A DNA stretch of 11,692 nucleotides, from the NCBI GenBank assembly GCA_028287225.1, contig JAQBPZ010000359.1, forward strand, positions 1-11,692, given 5' to 3'. Positions 1-7,512 of the stretch are shown piece by piece. The notes below the pieces were generated by a model. The model had not been told where the DNA came from. It saw nothing but the letters and a program-made list of their open reading frames with translations, and did not search any database. Made by a program: the position numbers and the translations under genes. This DNA comes from Gemmatimonadota bacterium. Lineage in GTDB: Bacteria > Gemmatimonadota > Gemmatimonadetes > Gemmatimonadales > Gemmatimonadaceae. Every line of letters starts with the position of its first letter. The stretch's first letter is position 1.

Positions 1-132
1 CTCGCCCGACCGCGGGGCGAACAGCAACGCGACGCCAGCGCCGCTGAGGACGCCGCGCAGCAGGTTGCCGACGCCGCCGCTGTGCTTCTCGAGGACGATG
101 TACGGTTCGTCGTCGTGGTCGTGATGATGCAT
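1..132 (-). CDS. YtxH-like small membrane protein, N-terminal part
   Basis: The 44 visible residues begin with a histidine/aspartate-rich stretch (MHHHDHDDEPY). A glycine-rich hydrophobic segment follows at about residues 20-38, ending in LLFAPRSGE. A Gly/Ala-rich membrane helix followed by FAPRSG is the hallmark of the YtxH family, small single-pass proteins often annotated as gas-vesicle-like or general stress proteins, whose exact function is unknown. The ATG has a strong Shine-Dalgarno sequence (GAGGAG, complement of 138-143) five bases upstream. It lies 23 nt after the stop of the response-regulator gene, so the two are probably cotranscribed. The C-terminus, normally a charged coiled coil, is beyond the window edge. 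The His-rich start could bind metal, but that is speculation. Confidence 0.75.
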   Translation of the reverse strand, partial: MHHHDHDDEPYIVLEKHSGGVGNLLRGVLSGAGVALLFAPRSGE

Positions 133-155
133 GTTCGCTCCTCGATGGCCGGGGC

Positions 156-1664
156 TCATCGCCCCTTCTTGGCCGTGGATTTCTTCGACGCCGCCCGCGC
201 GGGTGGCGAAGCTGGTTCACTGCGTCGGGCCGCGCGCGCGGCCGGCGGCGCCGGCGGCTCGCCCGCCTCGATGCTCATCCTGGACGCTGGCGCAACAGAC
301 GCGCCGCCGATCAGCGCCGTGAGCTCGTTCCGTACCTCGGGCTCGGAGAGCCCGAGCACCTTGGCCGTCCGACCGATGTCCCCCGAGGTGGAGGCGAAGG
401 TACGCAGCACGAGCTGCTGGCGGGCTTCGGCGGCCGTGGCACCCACCGGAATCGTGAGCGCCGCCGGCATCTCGCCGCCGGCGCGCAGGTGACGCGGAAT
501 GAGGTCCGACGCGCTGATCGTCGTGCCGCGGCTCATGATCACCGCCCGCTCCAGTGCGTTCTTCAGCTCGCGCACGTTGCCGGGCCAGTGATAGCTGATG
601 ATCCACTCCCAGGCCTGGTCCTCGAACCCGGTGATGCTCTTCCCGTTCTGCTGCGCGAACCGCCCGAGGAACTCGTTGGCCAGGAGCTGGATGTCGTCGG
701 CGCGGTCGCGGAGCGGCGGGAGATCGATCTCCACCACGGCGAGCCGGTAGTAGAGGTCCTCGCGCAGCTCGCCGTCGGCGATCGCCTTCTGGAGGTTCTT
801 GTTCGTGGCGGCGACGATGCGGATGTCGACGTTGATCTCCTTCTTGCCGCCGAGCCGGCGGATCTGCCGGGTCTCGAGCGCGCGGAGCAGCTTGACCTGG
901 ATGTCCGTGGGCATCTCGGCCATCTCGTCCAGGAAGATCGTCCCCCCGCTCGACATCTCGAAGGCGCCCGGCTTCTCGTTCGTGGAGCCGGTGAACGCGC
1001 CCTTCTCGTGGCCGAACAGCTCGTTCTCCAGGATCTCCTTGGGCAGCGCGGCGCAGTTGAGCGCGAAGAAGGGACCCTTGGCGCGGTCGCTCTTGCTGTG
1101 CAGCGCCCGCGCGACGAGCTCCTTGCCCGTGCCGCTCTCGCCCAGGATGAGGACACTCGCCGTGGAGGGCGCCACGGCCTCGATGACCTGGTACACGGAA
1201 CGCATCGACTCGCTCTGCCCGGTGAGCTCCCCATAGTGGGTGAGCCCCTCGAGCTTGGAGGAGAGCTCGCGGTTCTTCTGCTGCACCTGGTACTTGTCGA
1301 GCGCCTTCGGGATCAGCGCCTTGAGGCGGTTGAGCTTCTCGGCGTTGAGCGGCTTCTCGATGTAGTCGTAGGCGCCCTGCTGCATCGCCTGCACCGCGGA
1401 GTCCACCGTGGCCTGCCCGGTGATGATGATGCACTCCGTGGGGATGTCGCGCTGCTGGAGCTCGCGCAGGAGCCCCAACCCGTCGAGCCGCGGCATCTTG
1501 AGGTCGGCCAGGACGACGCCGTAGCGTTCGGCGACGAGCTTGTCGAGCGCGTTCTGCCCGTCGGCAACCACGTCCACGCCGTAGCCGGCGTCCTCGAGGA
1601 TGGCGGCGAGCCCGGTGGTGATCGCGGATTCGTCATCCGCGATGAGGATCTTCGGGTGCTTCAT
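156..1664 (-). CDS. NtrC-family sigma-54-dependent response regulator
   Basis: This 502-residue cytoplasmic regulator should activate sigma-54 promoters after aspartate phosphorylation. The receiver domain (about 3-118) has acidic residues D10 and D11, phosphoacceptor D54 in VLADLKMP, T82 and K104 in IEKP. The AAA+ sigma-54 activation domain (about 146-375) has Walker A GESGTGKE at 175-182, a GAFTGS loop at 222-227 (GAFTGA is usual), Walker B GGTIFLDE at 240-247, ATN at 286-288 and WPGNVREL at 360-367. A divergent Fis-like helix-turn-helix follows (GDIGRTAKVLGLS, about 428-440), then a Pro/Ala/Arg/Lys-rich tail ending KKSTAKKGR. I chose the ATG before KHPKILIADDES. The frame stays open another 125 codons upstream, but that part overlaps the preceding gene and has no receiver-like content. 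It lies 38 nt after the kinase-like gene, its probable partner. Confidence 0.95.
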   Translation of the reverse strand: MKHPKILIADDESAITTGLAAILEDAGYGVDVVADGQNALDKLVAERYGVVLADLKMPRLDGLGLLRELQQRDIPTECIIITGQATVDSAVQAMQQGAYDYIEKPLNAEKLNRLKALIPKALDKYQVQQKNRELSSKLEGLTHYGELTGQSESMRSVYQVIEAVAPSTASVLILGESGTGKELVARALHSKSDRAKGPFFALNCAALPKEILENELFGHEKGAFTGSTNEKPGAFEMSSGGTIFLDEMAEMPTDIQVKLLRALETRQIRRLGGKKEINVDIRIVAATNKNLQKAIADGELREDLYYRLAVVEIDLPPLRDRADDIQLLANEFLGRFAQQNGKSITGFEDQAWEWIISYHWPGNVRELKNALERAVIMSRGTTISASDLIPRHLRAGGEMPAALTIPVGATAAEARQQLVLRTFASTSGDIGRTAKVLGLSEPEVRNELTALIGGASVAPASRMSIEAGEPPAPPAARAARRSEPASPPARAASKKSTAKKGR

Positions 1665-1702
1665 CGGGTCTCGTGCAGCGGCCGCCCCGGGCGCTTGACG
1701 AC

Positions 1703-2347
1703 TCATGCGCGGGGAAAGGCCAGTGAAAGGTCCTGCGACTGTTCGGTCCAGCTGACGCCCCCGGCGCGGAGGACGTCCGCGACGGTCTCGGGCATCGTCG
1801 ACCGGCGCCCGAGGGCGCCGATGCTGACGGTGACGTGCGCCGCGTCGCCGCCGAGCGTGCACTGCACGGCGGACGCGCGGGTGGAGCGGTCCACGCCGGC
1901 GACGGCGTCGAGCAGCGGCGCCATGAGCGCGAGCCGGACGAGGTCGCCCCGCACGCGCGTCACCGTGCTGCCGCCGAGCCAGCCGTCCGCCTCGCACATG
2001 GTGACCGCGGCGTCGGCGTTGGAGGCCGACGCGCTGCACACCGTGACGACGCGGCGCAGGGTGAGCGCGACGTCGGCCGGGTCGCGCTCCGGCCGGCCGA
2101 GCGCGAGCACCGCCTCGATCAAGCTAGTCAGTCGCTCGAGCTGCTGCCCGGCGGCCTCGGCGAAGGCGCCGACGGCGCTCGCGGGCGTCTCGGGGCGCGC
2201 GGCGCGCGAGCGAATGACCTCGAGGTTCACGGACACGCCGTTCAGCGCGTCCTTCACGTCGTGGGAGGCGCGCCCGAGCGCACGCTGCAGGGTCGCCAGC
2301 CAGAGCAGCGCCGTCTCGTCCGTCACGGCCCCCGCGGGCGTCCCCAT
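1703..2347 (-). CDS. degenerate histidine-kinase-like protein (DHp domain, decayed ATPase domain)
   Basis: A 214-residue protein with no signal peptide, membrane helix or sensor domain. Residues 18-85 look like a histidine-kinase dimerisation helix pair: SHDVKDALN at 28-36 resembles the phosphoacceptor H-box, with H29 the candidate histidine, and a second helix follows at about 65-85. Residues 90-214 follow the layout of a kinase ATPase domain, with RGDLVRLALMAPLLDAV at 133-149 lying where the N-box belongs. The conserved Asn is replaced by Asp (D147), and I see no DxGxG or GxGxG box. It may be a non-autophosphorylating phosphotransferase (compare ChpT or Spo0B), a phosphatase or an allosteric partner of the following NtrC-type regulator. 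Its ATG directly follows the aldolase TGA (TGAATG) with no obvious Shine-Dalgarno sequence, so translation is probably coupled. Family membership is fairly safe; the role is inferred. Confidence 0.8.
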   Translation of the reverse strand: MGTPAGAVTDETALLWLATLQRALGRASHDVKDALNGVSVNLEVIRSRAARPETPASAVGAFAEAAGQQLERLTSLIEAVLALGRPERDPADVALTLRRVVTVCSASASNADAAVTMCEADGWLGGSTVTRVRGDLVRLALMAPLLDAVAGVDRSTRASAVQCTLGGDAAHVTVSIGALGRRSTMPETVADVLRAGGVSWTEQSQDLSLAFPRA

Positions 2348-3754
2348 TCAGTCGGACAGATCGGCGTCGTCGGGCGCGGCGGCGTGCGCCGGCGTCGCGT
2401 CGGCGGGCATGGGCCGGTGCTGTACGGGCGGGCGGACGTGCTGCCCCACCATCGACGCGGTGTTGCCGATCGCCAGCTGCTGGAACAGGAAGCGGAACTT
2501 GGCGTCGTACGTCGACGCGAGCGTCGCGTTGTCCGCCGTGAAGTCCCAGAGCTTCGCCTTGAACGGGCCGATGGCCTTCTTGCGCGTCTTGTAGAAGAAC
2601 TGCTCGTCGGTGTCGGTCGCCTTCCGCTCGTCCTTCGCGTTCTCCCGGAGCCACGCGTAGATCTCGTCGCGCAGCGCCGTCGGCACGGCGTCGAACAGCA
2701 TGTTCTGGAAGTTGGTGGCGAGGTGGATCTCCGCGACCTCGCGCTTGGGGAAGTTGTTGAAGGCGGTGTCCGGGAGCGTGGAGGCGCCGTGCTGCACCGC
2801 GCCGGAGAGGCCGTAGTCCTCGCGCGCCACGCGGCTGAGGCGCTCCAGGGTGTCCAGGTCCAGGGCGACGTCGGCGATGGAGCCGTCGGCGAGCACCACG
2901 CCGCCGTGCGACGTGCCGCTCTGCACGCTGATCTTGGAGAGGCCGGCCATGCCGGGCGGCAGGGTGGCCGCGAAGCCGTCCATGTACGCGCGCAGCTCTT
3001 CCACGGTGGAGTTCTCGGTGCCCACCTCGCCGATCTCGCCGCCCACGGAGATCGTCACGCCGGCAGGCTCCGCGGCGCGGACCTCGCGCAGGATGTCGAT
3101 GCCGACCTCGTAGTTGAGGCGCTGCTGCTCCGCGAGCGACGGCTTGCTCAGGTCCACCAGCGTGGAGGTGTCCACGTCGACGTTGTAGAAGCCCGCGCCC
3201 ACGGCCTCGCGCACGAGCGCCTTCACGGCGTCCACTTCCGGGCCGGGATTGGCCGCGTACTTCTTGTGGTTCACCTGGAAGTGGTCGCCCTGGATGAACA
3301 GGGGGCCGCGATAGCCCTCGCGCAGCGCGGCCGCGATCATGACCGACACGTACTCGGCGGGGCGCTGCTCCGTGTAGGCGATCTCGGAGCGGGCGATCTC
3401 CAGGATGAACGCGCCGGCCCGCAGGGCGATGGCCGTGCGGAAGATGGCGCGGGCGGTGTCGTACGACGAGGCGCGCACGTTGATGGCCGGCACGGTGAAG
3501 CCGCGCACCTCGCCGCGTCCGCGGGCCATGTAGAGGTCCTGGATGGACGCCGGCTGCACGCCGACGGCCTGGCCCAGCTCCCAGAGCATCCAGCGCGCGT
3601 ACTCGCGCGCGGCGGGCTCGCCGAAGACGGCGGTGCGCACCAGCTCGTCCATCCGGCTGGTGGACAGGACGTCGACGCGCGAGACGGTCAGGGCCCCGTC
3701 GCGGATCGTGACGGCATCGCCGAAGAGGGAGTTCAGGGCGTCGAGATCGTGCAT
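2348..3754 (-). CDS. class II ketose-bisphosphate aldolase (fructose-bisphosphate aldolase-like)
   Basis: A 468-residue cytoplasmic enzyme, probably cleaving or forming fructose-1,6-bisphosphate with a zinc cofactor. Class II landmarks in order: FTVPAINVR at 86-94, FIQGDHFQ at 153-160 (D157 and H158 as catalytic Asp and zinc ligand), a GFYNVDVDTS strand at 188-197, VGGEIGEVG at 237-245, SGTSHGG at 279-285 (H283) and GAVQHGAST at 318-326 (H322). The usual NxDTD-type loop is replaced by EIHLATNFQ (342-350). The protein is over 100 residues longer than typical Fba and has an extended C-terminal region ending in a Pro/His/Asp-rich tail. Some segments also recall GatZ/KbaZ, so tagatose-bisphosphate or another ketose bisphosphate is possible. 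The neighbouring pgi, pyk and tal favour the glycolytic role. I chose the ATG at 3754 because GAGG (complement of 3760-3763) sits five bases upstream; an ATG at 3775 is the alternative. Confidence 0.85.
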   Translation of the reverse strand: MHDLDALNSLFGDAVTIRDGALTVSRVDVLSTSRMDELVRTAVFGEPAAREYARWMLWELGQAVGVQPASIQDLYMARGRGEVRGFTVPAINVRASSYDTARAIFRTAIALRAGAFILEIARSEIAYTEQRPAEYVSVMIAAALREGYRGPLFIQGDHFQVNHKKYAANPGPEVDAVKALVREAVGAGFYNVDVDTSTLVDLSKPSLAEQQRLNYEVGIDILREVRAAEPAGVTISVGGEIGEVGTENSTVEELRAYMDGFAATLPPGMAGLSKISVQSGTSHGGVVLADGSIADVALDLDTLERLSRVAREDYGLSGAVQHGASTLPDTAFNNFPKREVAEIHLATNFQNMLFDAVPTALRDEIYAWLRENAKDERKATDTDEQFFYKTRKKAIGPFKAKLWDFTADNATLASTYDAKFRFLFQQLAIGNTASMVGQHVRPPVQHRPMPADATPAHAAAPDDADLSD

Positions 3755-3765
3755 GCGGTCCTCAC

Positions 3766-3789
3766 AAAAAGGCATCGGCCCCGAGGGGC
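3766..3789 (-). terminator. weak hairpin plus T-run upstream of the aldolase gene
   Basis: Read on the minus strand, GCCCC and GGGGC arms (3785-3789 and 3778-3782) can form a short stem, followed seven bases later by five T residues (complement of 3766-3770). The arms are only five pairs with a two-base gap, so at most four pairs close around a tetraloop. It could be a leaky terminator or attenuator between pgi and the aldolase. The T-run sits just upstream of the aldolase Shine-Dalgarno sequence. Confidence 0.3.
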
Positions 3790-3858
3790 GGAGTCGGCGC
3801 GTGGAGAATCAGGGAAGCTCGCAGGGCGCGGGAAGGCTCGCAAGCCCGCGCGGGGCGG

Positions 3859-3878
3859 CCGGCTGGCTGGCCAGCCGG
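3859..3878. repeat. 8-bp perfect inverted repeat abutting the pgi stop codon
   Basis: CCGGCTGG at 3859-3866 and CCAGCCGG at 3871-3878 form a perfect 8-bp stem with a 4-base loop. The repeat begins immediately after the pgi TGA. No T-run follows on the minus strand, so it is not a classical intrinsic terminator. It could protect the 3' end of a tal-pyk-hydrolase-pgi message from exonucleases or weaken read-through into the aldolase gene. The rest of the 124-nt gap shows no gene. Confidence 0.5.
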
Positions 3879-5279
3879 TCAGATGATCCGTGCCGGATCC
3901 GGCTTCGGCAGCTGGTCCCATTCCTTGCGCGCGGCGTCGGCATCCGCCCGCCCGAGCATGGCATACGTGAACTGCTTGCCGAGCTCCACGCCGGGCTGGT
4001 CGAAGGCGTTCACGCCGTACAGGTGCCCCGCGTACGCCGTGGCGAGCTCCAGGAACATGAAGATCCCGCCCACGGCGAACGCATCCACGCGCGCCAGGCT
4101 GAGCGTCATGTTCGGCCGCCCGCGCCGGGCCAGCGCGCCGGCGGTCGCCCGCCGCTCGATGTCCAGCAGCTCGCCGAGGCGGTGGCCGCCCAGGTAGGCG
4201 AGCTCCGGCACGTCCTGGTGCATCGTCGGGATCTCGACGTCGTACGCCCCCTGCTCCACGCTCATGAACGTCACGGTCTTGTCGGCCGGCCCCTCCATGA
4301 ACAGCTGTACCTGGCTGTGCTGGTCGGTGGCGCCGAGGGCGGCGAGGGGCGTGGGCCCCACGCCGGCGTCCCCTGCCGACCGGTGCTTGCCCAAGCTCTC
4401 CGCCCAGAGCTGCACGAACCAGTCGGCCATGTCGCGCAGCGCGTCGCTGTACGGCATGAGCACCTGCACGTGCCGGCCGTGTGCGGTATCGGCCAGGAAC
4501 TGGAGCGTGGCGAAGGCGCCGGCGATGTTGCCGGCGAGCGCCGGCGACGCGCAGCGCTCGCGCATGTCGGCCGCCCCGGCGAGCAGCGCGGCGGTGTCGA
4601 TGCCGACGAGCGCCGCGGGGAGCACGCCCACGGGGGTGAGCACGCTGAAGCGTCCCCCCACGTTCGAGGGGATGTCGAGCGCCGGGATGCCCTCGGCGCG
4701 CGCGATGGTGCGCAGCGCGCCCTTCGCGGGATCGGTGACGAAGACGATCTGCTGTCTGGCGGCGGCGTCGCCGAGCGCTTCGGCGAGCCGCGCGCGCACC
4801 ACGAGGTACTGCGACATGGTCTCCGCCGTGCCCCCGCTCTTGGAGGTCACGATGAACAGGCTGCGCCGCAGGTCGAGGCGCGCGAGGAGCGCGACGATGT
4901 TGGCGGGGTCCACGTTGTCCAGCACGTGCAGCCGCGGGTTGCCCTCGCGGGCGGCATCGTCGAGCAGGTTCCACTGCGGGGGCCGCAGCGCCGTGCGCAG
5001 GGCGATGGGGCCGAGCGCCGAGCCGCCGATGCCGAGCACGACGACGTCCGTGGGGTAGCTGCCGCGCTCGCGGCAGCCCTGCACGTAGTTCAGGGTCTGC
5101 TGGTGCAGCGCGCGGTCGCCCGGCAGGTCGAGGAAGCCGAGGGTGCCGGCGCGATGCTGCTCGGCCACCGCCGCGTGGGCCGCGGTGAAGCGCGCGGCGG
5201 CCTCGCGCCACTCGGCGTCGGTGATGCCGCCCGGGATGGAGGGCGCCATCATGTTCGTGTAATCGAGACGCAGGGGCAT
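3879..5279 (-). CDS. pgi: glucose-6-phosphate isomerase
   Basis: A 466-residue enzyme interconverting glucose-6-phosphate and fructose-6-phosphate in the cytoplasm. It matches the compact bacterial form rather than the roughly 550-residue enterobacterial type. Sugar-phosphate binding is shown by GIGGSALG (83-90) and the SIS-like loop SKSGGTAET (146-154). The family signature GGRFSVLTPVG is at 208-218. Catalytic candidates are E294 in WAESLGK, H321 in TDQHSQ and K435 in ELGKQF. The ATG lies 7 nt after the hydrolase gene, and its GAGG Shine-Dalgarno overlaps the hydrolase stop codon, so the two are very probably cotranscribed. Its product feeds the aldolase side of glycolysis and shares fructose-6-phosphate with transaldolase upstream in the run. 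No missing residues noticed. Confidence 0.96.
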   Translation of the reverse strand: MPLRLDYTNMMAPSIPGGITDAEWREAAARFTAAHAAVAEQHRAGTLGFLDLPGDRALHQQTLNYVQGCRERGSYPTDVVVLGIGGSALGPIALRTALRPPQWNLLDDAAREGNPRLHVLDNVDPANIVALLARLDLRRSLFIVTSKSGGTAETMSQYLVVRARLAEALGDAAARQQIVFVTDPAKGALRTIARAEGIPALDIPSNVGGRFSVLTPVGVLPAALVGIDTAALLAGAADMRERCASPALAGNIAGAFATLQFLADTAHGRHVQVLMPYSDALRDMADWFVQLWAESLGKHRSAGDAGVGPTPLAALGATDQHSQVQLFMEGPADKTVTFMSVEQGAYDVEIPTMHQDVPELAYLGGHRLGELLDIERRATAGALARRGRPNMTLSLARVDAFAVGGIFMFLELATAYAGHLYGVNAFDQPGVELGKQFTYAMLGRADADAARKEWDQLPKPDPARII

Positions 5280-5286
5280 GCCGGCC

Positions 5287-6063
5287 TCAGACGGTGATGG
5301 TCAGCCCGTCGAACGCGGGCGCGACGCCGGCCGGAAGCTCCGCTTCGAGATCGGCGTGGAAGTTGTCGTGCGTCAGGTGCGTCAGGTACGTGCGCTCCGC
5401 CCCGATCGCCCGCGCCGCGCGAAGCGCTTCCGGCAGGCTGAGGTGCGACGGGTGCGGCTCCCGGAACAGGGCGTTGATCACCAGCACGCGCGCGCCGCGC
5501 AGCAGCGCCACCGCGGAGTCGGGCACCGCCTTGGCGTCGGTGACGTAGGCGAGCGGACCGATGCGGTATGCAAAGACCGTGACATGGCCGTGCGGCACCG
5601 GCACCGCCGTGACGTCCACGTCCGCGATGCGCGTGGCCACGCCCGGGATCATCGGCACCGCGCGCCCCTGGGGCTTCGTGGTGCCGGGCAGCGGACGGAT
5701 GCTGTCGTCGAAGATGTAGACGAACTTCCGCGCGAGCTCGTCGAGGGTCTCCGCCGCCCCGTACATCGGGAGGTGCGCGTTGCGGCGCGCGGTGATGGCG
5801 CGCAGGTCGTCGATGCCGTGGGTGTGGTCCGCATGCCCGTGCGTGTAGAGCACGGCATCCACCCGCGAGATCCCCGCGCGCACGAGCTGGAGCCGCAGCT
5901 CCGGCGGCGTGTCGATCAGCAGGACCGCCCCCCCGTCCGTCTCCACCGCCGCGCCCACCCGCGTCCGCTGGTCGCGCGGGTCGCGCGACTGGCACACCGC
6001 GCAGCTGCAGCCGAGCTGCGGCACGCCGAAGCTCGTGCCCGTCCCGAGGAAGGTGAGCTTCAC
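5287..6063 (-). CDS. MBL-fold metallo-hydrolase, PhnP-like phosphodiesterase family
   Basis: A 258-residue metal-dependent hydrolase. The N-terminus LTFLGTGTSFGVPQLGC with a three-cysteine cluster (C19, C21, C24) is typical of the PhnP / lipoate-octanoate-associated branch of the beta-lactamase fold. Dinuclear metal ligands are visible: THGHADH at 74-80 (H75, H77, D79, H80), H158 in VPHGH, D176 in VTDAK, and H207 and H229 near the C-terminus. Known relatives hydrolyse cyclic phosphate diesters such as phosphoribosyl 1,2-cyclic phosphate, but no phosphonate (phn) genes are nearby, so the substrate is unknown. The start is GTG, 19 nt after the pyk stop; no in-frame ATG lies closer and no clear Shine-Dalgarno sequence is seen. 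Its place between pyk and pgi suggests housekeeping repair or turnover of a sugar-phosphate by-product (inference). Confidence 0.88.
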   Translation of the reverse strand: MKLTFLGTGTSFGVPQLGCSCAVCQSRDPRDQRTRVGAAVETDGGAVLLIDTPPELRLQLVRAGISRVDAVLYTHGHADHTHGIDDLRAITARRNAHLPMYGAAETLDELARKFVYIFDDSIRPLPGTTKPQGRAVPMIPGVATRIADVDVTAVPVPHGHVTVFAYRIGPLAYVTDAKAVPDSAVALLRGARVLVINALFREPHPSHLSLPEALRAARAIGAERTYLTHLTHDNFHADLEAELPAGVAPAFDGLTITV

Positions 6064-6082
6064 GCCCGGCGCGGCGGCGGCG

Positions 6083-7489
6083 TCATGCCGTCTCGACCTT
6101 CAGCAGGTTGGTGGTGCCCGGCACGTCGAAGGGAACGCCGGCGGTGACCACCACGCGGTCGCCTTCCCGCGCCAGCCCGTGCTCGCGCACCGCGTCGAGC
6201 GCCAGCCGCACCATGCTGTCGTACGTGTCGCAGTGCGGCACGAGGCACGGGATCACGCCCCACACCAGGGCGAGCTGCCGGTAGGTGCGCTCCTGGTCGG
6301 TGAGCACGAGGATGGGCACGTTGGGGCGGTGCGACGCCACGATGCGCGCCGAGAAGCCGCTCTTGGTGAACACGATGAGCGCCGGCGCGCCGAGGCTCTT
6401 CACCGCCGAGGTCGCGGCCGCGGCGATGGCCTGCTCGGTGGACACGGCGAGGTCGGTGAGGGCGCGGCGCTCGTCGGTCCGCACGACCCGCGGGTGCTTC
6501 TCGATCTCCACGATGATGCGCGTCATGGCCTCCACGGCGAGCCGCGGGTACTGGCCCGCCGCGGTCTCCGCCGAGAGCATCACGGCATCGGTGCCGTCGA
6601 GGATCGCGTTGGCCACGTCGCTCGCCTCGGCGCGCGTGGGCCGCGGGTGCGTGATCATCGACTCCAGCATCTGCGTGGCCGTGATCACCGGCCGGCCGAG
6701 GCGGTTGCAGAGCGCGATGATCTTCTTCTGCGCGATCGGCACCTCCTCGAAGGGCAGCTCCACGCCGAGGTCGCCGCGCGCCACCATCACGGCGTCGGAC
6801 GCGCGCACGATGCTCTCGATGTTCTCGAGCGCGGAATCCTTCTCGATCTTCGCGACCACGAGCATGGTGCGCGGGATCTTCTCGCGCAGCTCGGCGATGT
6901 CCGCGGCGCGGCGCACGAAGCTGAGCGCCAGGAACTCGAGCTGGTGCTCCACGGCGAAGGCGACGTCGGCCCAGTCCTTCTCGGTGATGGAGGGGGCGCT
7001 CACGGCGACGCCGGGCAGGTTCATCCCCTTGTGGCTCTTGATGGTGCCGCCGTGCAGCACGCGCGCGGTGACCAGCGGCGCGGTGACGTCGAGCGCCACG
7101 AGCTCGATCAGCCCGTCGTCCACGAGGATGCGGTCGCCGACCTTCACGTCGTCGCAGAGGTGGTCGTAGGTCGTGGGGAACTGGCCGGGTCCGGCGTGCT
7201 CGCCGTCGACGAGCACGATGTCCTCACCGTCGGCGACGGTGCGGGGTGCGTCGAGGTCGCCGATCCGGATGCGCGGGCCCTGGAGGTCGCCGAGGATGGC
7301 GATCGGCTTGTCCAGCTCCGCGGCGACCTCGCGCACCATCGCGACCGTGCGCGCGTGCTCCTCGTGCGTGCCGTGGGAGAAGTTGAGGCGGGCGACGCTG
7401 AGCCCCGCCTCCATGAGGCTGCGCAGCGTCTCGCGGGACGCGGTCGCGGGGCCGAGCGTGCAGACGATCTTGGTGCGAGGGTAGGGCAC
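6083..7489 (-). CDS. pyk: pyruvate kinase
   Basis: A 468-residue enzyme converting phosphoenolpyruvate and ADP to pyruvate and ATP, the last step of glycolysis. It opens with PRTKIVCTLGPATAS, the standard N-terminal strand. Substrate and cation residues lie in LNFSHGTHEEH (about 35-45). The catalytic lysine is K214 in VVAKIEKD, followed by MVARGDLGVELP (about 235-246), ITATQMLESM and the MLSAETAAGQYP loop (304-315). The C-terminal allosteric domain (about 330-468) is complete, ending VPGTTNLLKV. I chose the GTG at 7487-7489 because homology begins there. The frame stays open 28 codons further, but that stretch is Arg/Pro-rich and runs back into the tal gene. No clear Shine-Dalgarno sequence precedes the GTG. 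It lies 58 nt after tal. Confidence 0.95.
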   Translation of the reverse strand: MPYPRTKIVCTLGPATASRETLRSLMEAGLSVARLNFSHGTHEEHARTVAMVREVAAELDKPIAILGDLQGPRIRIGDLDAPRTVADGEDIVLVDGEHAGPGQFPTTYDHLCDDVKVGDRILVDDGLIELVALDVTAPLVTARVLHGGTIKSHKGMNLPGVAVSAPSITEKDWADVAFAVEHQLEFLALSFVRRAADIAELREKIPRTMLVVAKIEKDSALENIESIVRASDAVMVARGDLGVELPFEEVPIAQKKIIALCNRLGRPVITATQMLESMITHPRPTRAEASDVANAILDGTDAVMLSAETAAGQYPRLAVEAMTRIIVEIEKHPRVVRTDERRALTDLAVSTEQAIAAAATSAVKSLGAPALIVFTKSGFSARIVASHRPNVPILVLTDQERTYRQLALVWGVIPCLVPHCDTYDSMVRLALDAVREHGLAREGDRVVVTAGVPFDVPGTTNLLKVETA

Positions 7490-7512
7490 GGGACGTCGTT
7501 CGGGGTGGTCCG

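Noticed and set aside
1665..2039. N-terminal extension of the response regulator
   Set aside because: The frame is open but overlaps the kinase-like gene, is Arg-rich and has no domain; the receiver domain starts at the ATG at 1664.
489..2594. Long plus-strand open frame antisense to the regulator and kinase-like genes
   Set aside because: Low-complexity Arg/Ala/Leu/Val-rich translation with no family resemblance; the opposite strand encodes clear proteins. It is a GC-rich shadow frame, as are the plus-strand frames at 1835-3886, 3543-5297, 5278-6147, 5909-7651 and 7758-8849.
3755..3775. Upstream ATG for the aldolase, adding seven residues
   Set aside because: The downstream ATG has a better-placed GAGG Shine-Dalgarno; the upstream one lies inside the hairpin and T-run region. 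Not fully excluded.
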